Shown here piece after piece: positions 23,901 to 35,900 of a stretch of 41,049 bases of DNA. The notes below the pieces were generated by a model, which was given only the letters and a program-made list of their open reading frames with translations, made no database searches and was not told where the DNA came from. Position 1 is the first letter of the stretch, and every line of letters begins with the position of its first letter. The stretch is from Phoronis australis. Taxonomy: Eukaryota; Phoronida; Phoronidae. Location of the stretch: assembly GCA_002633005.1 (NCBI GenBank), contig NMRA01000535.1:154848-195896 (forward strand), written 5' to 3'. Made by a program: the position numbers and the translations under genes.

Positions 23901-26900
23901 AGAGAACGCACACCTATGTTTCCAGCAAACAGATATCTAGAAAATTGTAAATCTCACTAGTCCCAATACCTTGTAGTAAATTTCTCATGTGGAAGGCGGT
24001 CATCGAACTCGAGTCAGCGACATCAGAGAGTCGAGCATCCAAACTGTTCAGCCAAGCAACAATACAAGCCATTTAAAGACGAGGCTTTATATGAATTTAC
24101 ATCATACACAGATGTCATGTGTGACAACGTCTCTAACATTTTAATGGACAATCATCTACAGTATTCCGATATAGCAGTGACTGTTGAAATGAGCTCCGTT
24201 GTTACTTGCTAGATGGTAAAATGTTCATCGCCAATGTGAGATTTTACAGTCGTTTGTATTCTGTGCCACACCTAGGTAGTGGCAAATCCTAATCCATCAT
24301 GTACACCAGATTTTCTGCAAATTAGCTTAACCCTGGCTAAACTATCAAAGTCATGTTACCATGTCATTGTGTACCTTTCGAATGTTGGTGCCTGGATACA
24401 TTGGGAGGCAATTGTTGTCTTAAAATCCTTCCGGCTTGAACCAATAACCAAGCAATGAGCACGTTTTTTCAAACAGTTCTTTATTGTTAATGAAATTCAA
24501 GATTGCCCTCCAACTGCCAATGTGCTCACGGTCAAATGAAAAGGAGCACAGTGTTACACTTACAGGGATGTTACCTACCTGTCATCTACACAGAGAGGAG
24601 TCAGCAAAAATGAAGGACCTGTCTATGCCGTGCCTTGACTCACCATCAAACCATCAAACGATCTCTGCACAGTGGCATTACCTTTGCAAATATCAATGGG
24701 TTGCGACTGGTTTAACAAGTCAATGGAATTAAAATTCCAATTACTGTTTCATCTCTACCTCTTCAACGAAATATTAGAGTGATCGATAACACAACAAGTT
24801 ACTTTTGTTTTCTAAGTCCAATAAATAGTTCATTGTTCAATGTCGGACTTTGTTCTTCAATTGCAGGGTGGAGACACAAAAGAAATCCTATCAGTTTACC
24901 TGCAGTTGCTGACGGGGGAACTTGATAGTGTAGCATTATCAGCGTGTTTACATACACTCCAGAAAATATTGAGGTAAGAATCCGTACAAAAGTTTTACAG
25001 ATTAGCAATTCATTCTTTTAAATTCTATCATATATTGTTGCATGTTAAATTAGTACAAAAGATTATTCAGTTCTTATCATAATGGTATTTGCAGTGGATG
25101 TCCAGTAAATATTTCTAGTTTGGGACAGTCTCTAAAGTTTAGCTGAATTTTTTTTTGTTCTGAAGATTGAGATATGGACTATATCGGTGTTCACTGCTTT
25201 TTGTGTCAACAGAGTGAACTTGAACTTCACACGGAATCATTTACCAACAAGTCTGATTAACTTTTTAGTCTGTTCAGAAGATCTCTTAACAGGGAAATCA
25301 TCCGTTTTGATGTTACTTTAAGTGAAAATGCAGATATTGGTTGATACCTCATAGAGACATTTTATTTTTCCATGATGTTCCCTTCATGTACGTCTGCCCA
25401 ACGGCTTGGCAATGAGCCCACCTCTTGGTTCTACATTCCCCTCCAGTGAGCCCACCTCTTGGTTCTATATTCACTTCCATTGAACAAACACAACCTGACC
25501 TGCACAGACCATGTTCAGTATCAAGTAGGACATTATGTTTCCCACAGATGGTAAATATACAGCAGGAAAATCATTGTTATTACAAGAAATTGTTTCTGAG
25601 ATAACCGAGGGTTTGTATTTTAGTAACATAACTTCATTTAAACAAAACATAATGAATTTTGAGTGTTTCAATGCAGTAATATCAAGAAGATCTTGTACGG
25701 CACAAAACGAAAGTACCATAGTCAGGTGGCTATATAATTCTGTTTACTGCAAAAACAACACTAACAGGAAATAACTATTTGGATAGAAAAATTCTGATTA
25801 CAGAATGGCCACAGAATGACCACCTTACCAAGTGAACTTTATTGTAAAATCTCCTTCTCGCTCATCAGGTGAGACTACTTCCGCCCAATCCCAAGCAGCT
25901 GTCGTTATGACGATCATTTTACTCAGAATACTTTTGGCTTGTACTGTAGTTATTTAATATCTTGATTGTGGACATGTGTGTGTGCATTATGTGTTACTGT
26001 TTATTTAAGTAATGTTACCAAGAGTAGTGACAAGAAGTTTCGGCACATGAAGAAAGACAACAAGACGTTCCATTGTAAAGTATGGCAGTATGAGGCAGCA
26101 CACCAGTTCCTGTTGGCCACTGGATGGGCACAGGTTAGGAGTTTTGTCTATCCAGGCCTTCCATTTTCGTTGTTTTTCCAGTTGGAAACATTGTAACGAA
26201 TATAAGGTGTAATAGCATTTGAATTTAGCAAAAAAATCATCTAACTTCTGGTAATATCCCTTTTTTAACTGAATTGGACATTTCCATTGGAATTCGCATA
26301 TTTCAGTAGATGAGTACTGTTCTAAATTTCTTTAGATAAATTGCTGAAAAGAAAATAGTCAATCGAACATGTTTGAGCGCGAGGCTGACTCATTCATTAT
26401 CTGCGTCGCGGACTTTGTCAAGTTTCAGTGACTTATGGTGATTCTTCACTTGTTTAGCTCACAACATGGCTGACAAGTGATAGTTAACACACAACATGGC
26501 TGACAAGTGATAGTTAACAATAAGATATGGCTGACAAGTGATATTCTATTTTTTCAAATTTCTCCTCAAAATAAAGTTTAAGAAAATGTAGTCCAAGTTT
26601 GCAATAAGATGTTTGTTGCTTTTCTAGGATGAAAGCTGTGTTTATTTGCTGCCTGACAACAATGTGGAGTTGGCTCTAAGCCTGGTCAACCATTATATCA
26701 GGTAAAGCTTCTTAAAGTCCAAGAAGCACACGTTAGCCTTTATTACATGGTTAGAGGATGTTATAAGGATCCAAGAAGTACCTACCCCTTAACTAATACA
26801 CAATCCGTAATCGAATAAAGGTTAAATAAACGCGCCACTCACGATTCGGACCCGAAGAACACACCGCCATTTTGAACTTACCGCGAACCCGGAAGTACAT

Positions 26901-29900
26901 GTACAATTCATTTAGGAACCCAGGCTTAGTATACGCTGTCTGTGCGACTGCAGCAATGTCTGTTACCAGCCCATAAAATAATCAACAGTGCGCCTTAACA
27001 TTAATAAATTGTATCGAAATTGCTGACGAAATGTGGCGAATAAATTTTGAGAGAAATTATTTTGCCGTACTTGGGCCTGCAGCCGATTGAACCCATTGCG
27101 GACCGAGACCAGACACTGGGAAACGGTAGGCATGGGGCTTGCAAGCTGTTTTGTCAATGTAAAAGGTTCAAATTATAAATGACGTATACATACGAGGTAG
27201 TTTCAGACACTTGCATAAAATTACGGGCTGCTTAGCCCTGTGTCACACTGCTGCGGCAGCCCTTAGGTTAGCTAGCCTGCCAGCTACCATCAGTATGAAG
27301 ACCATTGTCAACATACAGGCTGGTTAGTCCTGTGTCACACTGCTGCGACAGCCCTTAGGTTAGCTAGCCTGCCAGCTACCATCAGTATAAAGACTATCGT
27401 CAAAATACAGCCAAGGCTAAGCCTACCTGGTCCCTGGCCACAGCGCTTGCTCAAACAAGGTTTATTTAGAACTTGTTTTGGGGTCTTCTGGCGAACTGTC
27501 CCTAGTTGTCGGCTTTCAAGATTGATTTGCACAGACTGCATGAGCGCACTGACCAAGTGAAGCCTAAAAAATGGGGGGCTCGAATTTTTGAGAATGTGTA
27601 CCTTTTACTATAAGATTTACTGGGTATGTATAGAGGTATGAATTGCGGACGCCAAATTTTGATACTTCCTGCCTTCTGGTGGACTTCTGTCTCGTGTTCT
27701 ACTTTTTTCGAGTTCTCATGCTTCTGACTGAGGCAGACCTTTTTCCATTTCTCTAAATAGGGGGCTCATTAGAGCACATAATTATGTATATGACAAGTGC
27801 AGTACAATATCAATTTTTTATGTATTAAGCAGTGAGTTTGAAGGAAGTGACCTTACAAATGAACCACATCGATAATTGTAATTTGAGTGGAGGTGGCAAT
27901 CTCAATGACAGAATTGCAAGAACCCATGAAATAAAAAACTTCCAGTGAACTTGGTTTTCAATTATATGATGTTTTTTTAAATTTATGTATATTGTATTTA
28001 TAGTAAACACAAGGCATCAAGAAATGTTGCCTGAAGATGCTAGTTTCTTTTTTGTAGCAACATTGTGTCAAAATGTATCATGGTTAAATCTTCACAAATT
28101 ACAAAGTATCCTGCTGAACATGCCTGTCAGTTCAGCAAATGCTGCCATCTTGTCAGTGCCACTGGAAATGAGACCAACGGGAATTGTGAGCAAATTCATA
28201 ACTTACTAAGTAACAACTGCGAGGCTGAAATTTGGTGAAAACTGTTGAATTGTGCAGAATACTGAGTAAAGATATATGTCTCACTAAATTTCACTGTAAA
28301 ATGTTGGTGAAAAAAATTTATACAAAGTTTTAAACTCGTAACTTAACACTCTGTCGTCCAAGATGGCCGACCCGATCCAAACTAAGTGACCCAAATTTCA
28401 CCACAAAAATTGCAATAACTTTCCACTGCTTGCCCCGATTTTGATACTTTCTCGATTTTTACTGAGTAGGATGCATTATCTTTCCGATGATAGCAAAGTA
28501 TTTTTTCAAAATGAAAAAAAATTCAAAACAAAAAAATTGGGTCGACTACCCTACATAACAGGAACTAAACACCAATGCCATTTTAACATTGATAATAAAC
28601 AAAAGTATGCGTAACATTACAAAAAAATTTAACGACCACTAACTACGAACTATAAATACACTTTCTATACAAGCGAATCACGAAATATTACTAATAAAAC
28701 AAAATAATGAAGTCTTTTCGAGCAAGCGGTTGCACATTTAGTTACAAGGAAAAAATAGCGGCGTTCAGGACAAATTCCTGAACTGACGAGCCGGAAATGT
28801 CGGTAATGAAATAACCGATGACAGCCAGTAATTATCTGCTCACAGAGAAGGGTCAAATGCAGGTAAGAAAATGCTTGTGGCAGGAAAGGCGAAAAGACTA
28901 TAACGAAAGGGTATCGAAAATAAGATTTTATTTATTAACTATTTTCGGATACTGGAGCCTCATTGGCATTTTAAGATAAGGACTTTAACACTTGATGGTA
29001 GTGTTGTAACTGATTTGATGACGCGTCACTGGCACTGTCACTTTAGAAAAAGTTTGAATCAAAATCTATTCTAAGACTGAAATCGATTCTGTGATACTGC
29101 TGAAAAAATTCACATAACTTATGCAAAGTCTAGCAGTCGCTCGCAAATCTTTGTCTTGTATTGCTAAAAGTCACGTAAACAGGGTGAAGTTTGCTTGGCC
29201 ACTAGCAAATCTTTTTCTGGTAGTGGAGGAATATGATATGTTGTTTGCTAGGGAAACAAAAAATGTGGTATTTGAGTGTCTTACTCTCAAAATGTTGTTT
29301 GATGAGTACCTGGCTATACTTATAATGTGGTATTTGAGTGTCTTACTCTCAAAATGTTGTTTGATGAGTACCTGGCTATACTTGTAATTAGTTGTGAACA
29401 TGAACATCCTTACCAGTAATGTCACTTAAAAACTGATTCAGAAGCGAGCCTTAAATTGTAAATTATTTATGAAAAATTCTGATTCCTACCACTGTTTGAT
29501 GGTTGGCCTTTTCTTATTATTTATTCAATTATTTAAGCGGCTTTCATTAGCACAACGTGTGGAATTTTGGTGATGCATATTTTTAGCCAAAGTATTTGTA
29601 ATCGAACACAGATGTGAGATGGAAACTAATTTTTAGTTTTGATTGCAGACATTACATGTAATTCTTTCTTCTTAGTGTCGTTATTATGCCTTGGTGGTTT
29701 GTGCTCTTTCGACACTCTTCACAAAACTGCCACTAAATACCCCTTTCTTTTCAACTAAAACACATCAATTCGAGCTAAATCTCAACAAAATCTTTATAGG
29801 TGTCAGAGTTATGACTTCCTGTGCAGACGGGCATCATTACTACAAATTTTCAACTAAACTGCCATACGTAATATTGACATTTCTGTGGACGTCTTGTCTA

Positions 29901-32900
29901 ATTTATTTTGAAACCTACCTAGTGTGCTCTAATCACCTTCACCTGTTACAGTTTACACTGCCCTCCTGAGGTGACCTCACCTGCTCACAGCAGCCGCAAT
30001 ATGGCTGGACCAAGTTGGAGCTCTGATGAGGTAATGAGTTTAAAGTTATATTCCATCTTGTGTGACTGGCTGAAAAACAAATATCGAATCTTATATTATC
30101 TTATATAATTGGTCTTTTTTAGTAAAATTCCTTTCCATGATAGGATTCTATTTCCAACAAAAACATGAAAACCTTTATTCTCTGTGATGTGAGTTGGTAG
30201 TAGAATCCTGACTTGGTATGAGACCGATTTTATAAGAATAAAAGTCTTAAGGATATCTCAACCTTGACACAAAAAATTGGCCATTTTTGCAATATTTTAC
30301 ATACGTCTAGCAAAATACCTTATCTTCATTCTCAGGGAACTTCAGGTACAAAATATGTAGCGAGAAAAAAAAAAAGATTTTAGCAGAACCATTTTGGAAG
30401 CACACAACCACATGGAAATTTGTTTACTATTTATTTGAGGTCAAACGTTACGGGGCTGTCCCTCAAATCGAATATCCTACCAGGCACAGAGCACCTAAGT
30501 ATGTACCCACAGTCCTTTCATTCAGCGAGTCACCATAATGTTGAGTCAACAACATGCCCATAGGATAGAACATAGTTTAGATCCTGAAGGAGTTGTGTAT
30601 CTGCATGCACACGGCCATTGAGAACATGTGCTAGAAGTCGTCTTGCGCCTCTGTGAGTTTGTGTTCATGAACACAGCAAGTTGTGAAAAGAGATAAATCC
30701 TCACCCAAATTCCTTAATTTGAAAGGTAATTTGACATTTTGGTGTTTCGATCTCATGCTCACAATGCGCTTGAACCACTGACTTAATTTCTGTTATCCAT
30801 TTCGTACTAGGGTTTTATATCAATCTCCAGGCGCCTGGTGTGTATAACAATGAACTGTTGACCTACTGTAAAGTGGACCACAATGCACCAGCTTGACCCA
30901 CTTAATATGTTGGCTCCGACTGCATGACCTTGTTGGATTCGATGCATTGGGAATTGGATTGGCTGATAAAACATTTTTGTGATAATTAAGTTATGCACTG
31001 CAAATTCAGTTGACATTGTGTGTGAATGTTGAAATAATGAACAGGGCTAAAGGATGTTAAGGTTTTATCATAGACTATCTAAAGGATGTTAAGGTTATAT
31101 CATAGACTATCTAAAGGATGTTAAGGTTATATCATAGACTATCTAAAGGATGTTAAGGTTATATCATAGACTATCTAAAGGATGTTAAGGTTATATCATA
31201 GTACATGCACCGCCAACTACATATACTTTCAATGGACAGAATCTGTGGTCTTTTGCACAAGCCGTTGCCTCATTTTCACTAGCGACACCTGGCCAAATTA
31301 TCTGGTGATATTTCTGGCGAGAACGTCATCTGCTAATCATGGCCGGCTGCTGTGTGGTCGGGTGGTAGTAGCATTGCTAAAAGTACTCACGATACCAACA
31401 GTTCTGACTACTTGTTGGAAGACTTTGAACAGCGTTTCAATGTCCAAATTATAATTACTTTTCGTTGTACTGACGCGAGAATTTCCCGTCACAATTCACT
31501 AACCGGAAACTGCACCAAATAATTTAGGAGAGTGGCGCCTCCTCTAGGTTAGTACACAAGAAAATCTCGGAGTTGCGAATCTGTTGTCTTTAATCTATGG
31601 TTATATTGACCAAAAACAAGATTTCACTAAATAATTATTTAACCAATAAAAGTCTTTGAGATCACATCTTGCCACATAATCGGCTTTTTCTCGACTTCGG
31701 CAAATCAGTTAAATTTGAACTTATGAACACGAGTTCTCGAAAACAGGGTGATAGATTTCGCTGAAACTTTCCAAACTTGATGCTTATTCATCAATCTCAA
31801 AAACACTGTTAAGATTTTTGCATAACGTAACGAAGACGAATACCACTTCAGATCTATTTTTTACAAAAGTATGTTGTTTCGCAAGTTGATTTGTCATAGA
31901 AATCAATGAAAAGACTAATCGAAAACTTCTAACACCATTTTTAAGGTTACTGGTGAAGTTTTCATTTGAAAAATGTTTCATTGAAATCAACCAAGAGGTT
32001 ATTTTGCTATGAATGTACCTTTCTTAAGCATGAATTTTTGACTTAAGTAAGGTTCTATCGTATTATTAATAAATACACATAAATATAAAACGTATTTGTG
32101 TATTACCTGATCTTTTTTCTTTCAGAAAATATGTACTTTTATTTGATGACTAAGCCTATTTTTTGATAAAATAGAATGGAGGCCACTAAATAAGGTTTGG
32201 GATAACCTTAATTTGAATTTTGTTATTAAACAACTGAACATCGTAAAACATTTTAGTTTTTGACGAGACAGATTGATTATATCAAAAATGGCGTTTTATA
32301 TTTCAACCCAATTAAAAATTATGGGTCGTGGGTTGGAGAAATAAATTGGGCAGTGGGTAAGAAATAAAAATGCCTTCCCCCGCCCATACATTTTTACTGG
32401 AACAGTCCTTAATTAATAGCCAGTATTTCTCATATATTCCTTTTCATTTAATTAGCCTAGTTTCCATGGCAGAGAATGTATAGTAAATTTTGAAATTTTT
32501 AAAACAGAAATCTTGCCTTGTATATACATGTAATACATGACATTGTATATTCATGTATATATATAATACTTGTATATACATGTATATAATTATACTTTCT
32601 TTAGACCATAATTGCTTTGAGGGGAAATTGTCATAAACTATTCCCACTTAAAATAGAGTCCTCGAGCAAGTTGCTTCACAAACAGTCCTACTTTTTTGAT
32701 AAGGTGTTATTGCTACAAATTTTGAAGCTGTAAGAAATCTAGTGCTATACAAAAAACCTGAGTGATATGGTTTGAGGGAAAATTGCTGTGTCTTGTAAGA
32801 ATTTTGCCAAGCCAAGCTTGCCTGTTGTTGGTTGCCTTTTCAATTCGGTGTTCATGGTTTTCCAGTTGTTAGTCTTTTTGTTATGCAGCGTAGTGAAAAG

Positions 32901-35900
32901 GAAAAACTAATCGCTGAAGAGCGGAAGAAAATGTTGGCGCAACTGAAAAGAGAAAAGGAGGAAAAGAGAAGAATTAGTGAACAGGTACTGCCCATTGATT
33001 GGTTGACTGTTAATAAAGGAGGTACTGCCTATTGTTTGATTGACTGTTAATAGGGGAGGTACTGCCCATTGATTGGTTGATTGTTGATAACGGAGGTACT
33101 GCCCATTGTTTGGTCAACTGTTGATAAAGGAGATATTGCCCATTGATTGGTTGACTGTTGATAAGGGAGATTTGGTCGAACTTTTTTTAATTAGTTGTTT
33201 TGCATGATTAGTAGTGGATTTTGAAACAACGATTGTGTTGGCTATTAATACCGAACATGTATTGGAAAGATAGAAGATTCTCTTGAAATATGCTACTTCA
33301 ATTGAAGGCAGAATAAGTTTGATACGACTTTAAAGTTTTTTTTATTAATGTTTATTACGAAATCATCAGAATACAATGAATATACATAACCCAGAAAGTG
33401 CCAAGAGGCATGATTATGTCTTGGTTAAAAAATACAAAGAAGTCTATATACAATTATCATACACAAATACATTAATTAAAAAACTGATGTTAGGATTACA
33501 ATGATATATGATTACGAAATTCAATGTAAATAAATCATTTTCATACACATTCTATTCACTCACACAAAGAGATTTAATATTATAAAGAAATTTTGATACT
33601 ATTTCGAATAAACCTTATTTTCATTAGGGTTGAGTTCTAGACATTCATATAGAAAAAATTAATTTTGTTGTACGCGGAATTTCAGAATATTTTTTGTAAA
33701 CATTGGGGTATTGTTTGATTGTCTGGAAAAAATGTACCTTCTGCATCTTGCATACCTCACAAGCAAAGAAGACGTGCAGGAACTCAGAGGCGAAATACTA
33801 TTAAAATTATGTCTAAATTTCTCATTCTTTAGGAATAGACCACATCTTGATCTGTATAGGGTTATTTCATAGTTGTGAGGAAGTTGGAATGATGTCAATG
33901 GGACTGGCAAGTCTTGAGTAGTGGTATGCATTTTAAAGTTATTTTTGAGAGTGACAATTGAAGTGCTTTCTTTTATTTTGGATGGTAAGGAATTCCAGTT
34001 GTCAATACAATTTAATATCGTTGACCTCCTGAAGGCTTGGCTGAGGGAAGATGGAATAGTGTGCATATTACTTTGCCGCAGTCCTGGTCTCGTGCTTGGT
34101 CTTTTGTAGGAATCAAAGAGAATTTTGTTTGAATAGTTGTTTATGTTGGTTAAGACTTTGAATGTATACATGGACAGGTGGAGTTTACGATGGGTTGCTA
34201 GTTTGCTCCAGTTGAGACTATTTAGAACCTTGATTGTGTTGGACCCTTTGTATGCTCCTGTTATGGCTAAGGCTGCTTGGTATTGTAGTCTTTCTAATTG
34301 AAGAAGTATGCCAGCATTTCCAGATTGGTAGATTATGTCACAGTAATCTAGATGTGCAAGTGCAAAAGTCTTGGACAGAGTTTCAAGATGCATGGAGTTG
34401 AGATGACGAGAGACAATTCTAGTTGGATTAATTAATTTTTGTACTTTATGAACGAGTTTGCAACAATGAGGAGTAAATGTAAGCTTATGGTCTAGTAGCA
34501 CGCCAAGATGTTTGTGCGTGAACTTATTGGGAATAACTTCCCCATTGAGTGATAATTCCAAGGTTTTAAGTTTTGTCGTCTTTTAGATGTCAAAAATACC
34601 ACTCTGAGCTCCACCAGTTGTCACAATGTCACCTGTGAGCTCCACCAGTTGTCACAATGTCATGTCACCTGTGAGCTCTACCAGTGGTCACAACGTCACC
34701 TGTGATCTCCACCACTGGTCACAATGCCACTTGTGAGCTCCACCAGTGGTCACAATGCCACCTGTGAGATCCACCACTGGTCACAATGCCACCTGTGAGC
34801 TTCTCCAGTGGTCACAATGCCACCTGTGAGCTTCTCCATTGGTCACAATGCCACCTGTGAGCTCCTCCATTGGTCACAATGCCACCTGTGAGCTCCACCA
34901 CTTGTCATAATGCGGGCGTAGAACAGCAGGTTCACAAACTACTGAAACATAATACTCATCTCATCACGAGAGTAGTGAAATACTCGAGTTGTGTGCAGGC
35001 AATTAACACTCTCATCTAGTGGTATTGTTAAAGGTGTAAACTGGTGGTAAACGTCGTAGTAGTATCAAAAAATTGTATTGAATGTCTTGTGTTCCAGATT
35101 AAAAAGGATCGGCAGGATACAAATACCAGAGAAGTGAAGGACTCGGTAAGTGATAAACATTTTAAGCGAACACTCAAGAGATGTATTTTCCTTATTGTTG
35201 AACATTAACTTCTCCATACTCTGTAATATACTGCACAAGCCTAAAGTATTCAGACAAAATGACCCTGAATTTCCCCGTCATGACAGCTGGGCAGAAACTG
35301 AATTCATGGTCATAGTAGTCTCCCTCTTGACAGACTTAATTAAGTGGAAAGTTAGTAAGGTGACTAAGCCATTCTTTAATTAGAGTTTTGCCATCCTAAT
35401 TGTTATTACCAGAAATTTATGCACAAGTAGCAGTCATTACGGGACAACACTACTTTTGTCTTGTACTGTAACATTACATTGCTCGACAGTACTTCTTCTG
35501 TGAACTGTGTTTGTGTCTGAGTAAGTTAGCGCTGATCTGTAGCGTATGTATTACAGCATGCTCAGCACCTGCACGGAGGAGGAAAGATGACAAAGTTTGA
35601 AGACATCGGAGTGAACCTTAACAAAGGGGTAAGCATTGGCAGGGAATGTAGTCAGTTGCTACTGAAGTTCTGTACAGTGAATTGGCTGCTCGCTGGTTGC
35701 TGTCATTGTGTCAAATACTGACTTTAGGAGATAAAAAATTCTATCTTCTATTTTTGCTTAAATTTTATTATGTTTGGGCATTTTCCCACTTCACTATCTA
35801 ATGGACATTATTCACGCAGTCACCATTTTAAAAATGAGCCTCTCTTTAGGTTTAAAAAACAATGCAATTGAGACATAAATATAAGGAGGCATGCAAGAAA

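Noticed and set aside
29171-29425. Open frames on both strands (84-88 codons)
   Set aside because: Largely created by a 62-bp tandem duplication; the repeated peptide has no recognised family.
31338-31370. Reading MAGCCVVG on the + strand, resembling the start of a THAP zinc finger
   Set aside because: It stops after nine codons (TGG TAG) and the next frame shows no further THAP residues; the likeness is too short.
32889-32984. p97-binding VIM motif in the PUB-protein helix (RSEKEKLIAEER)
   Set aside because: It does not fit the R-x5-A-A-x2-R consensus; only Arg and Ala are roughly placed.
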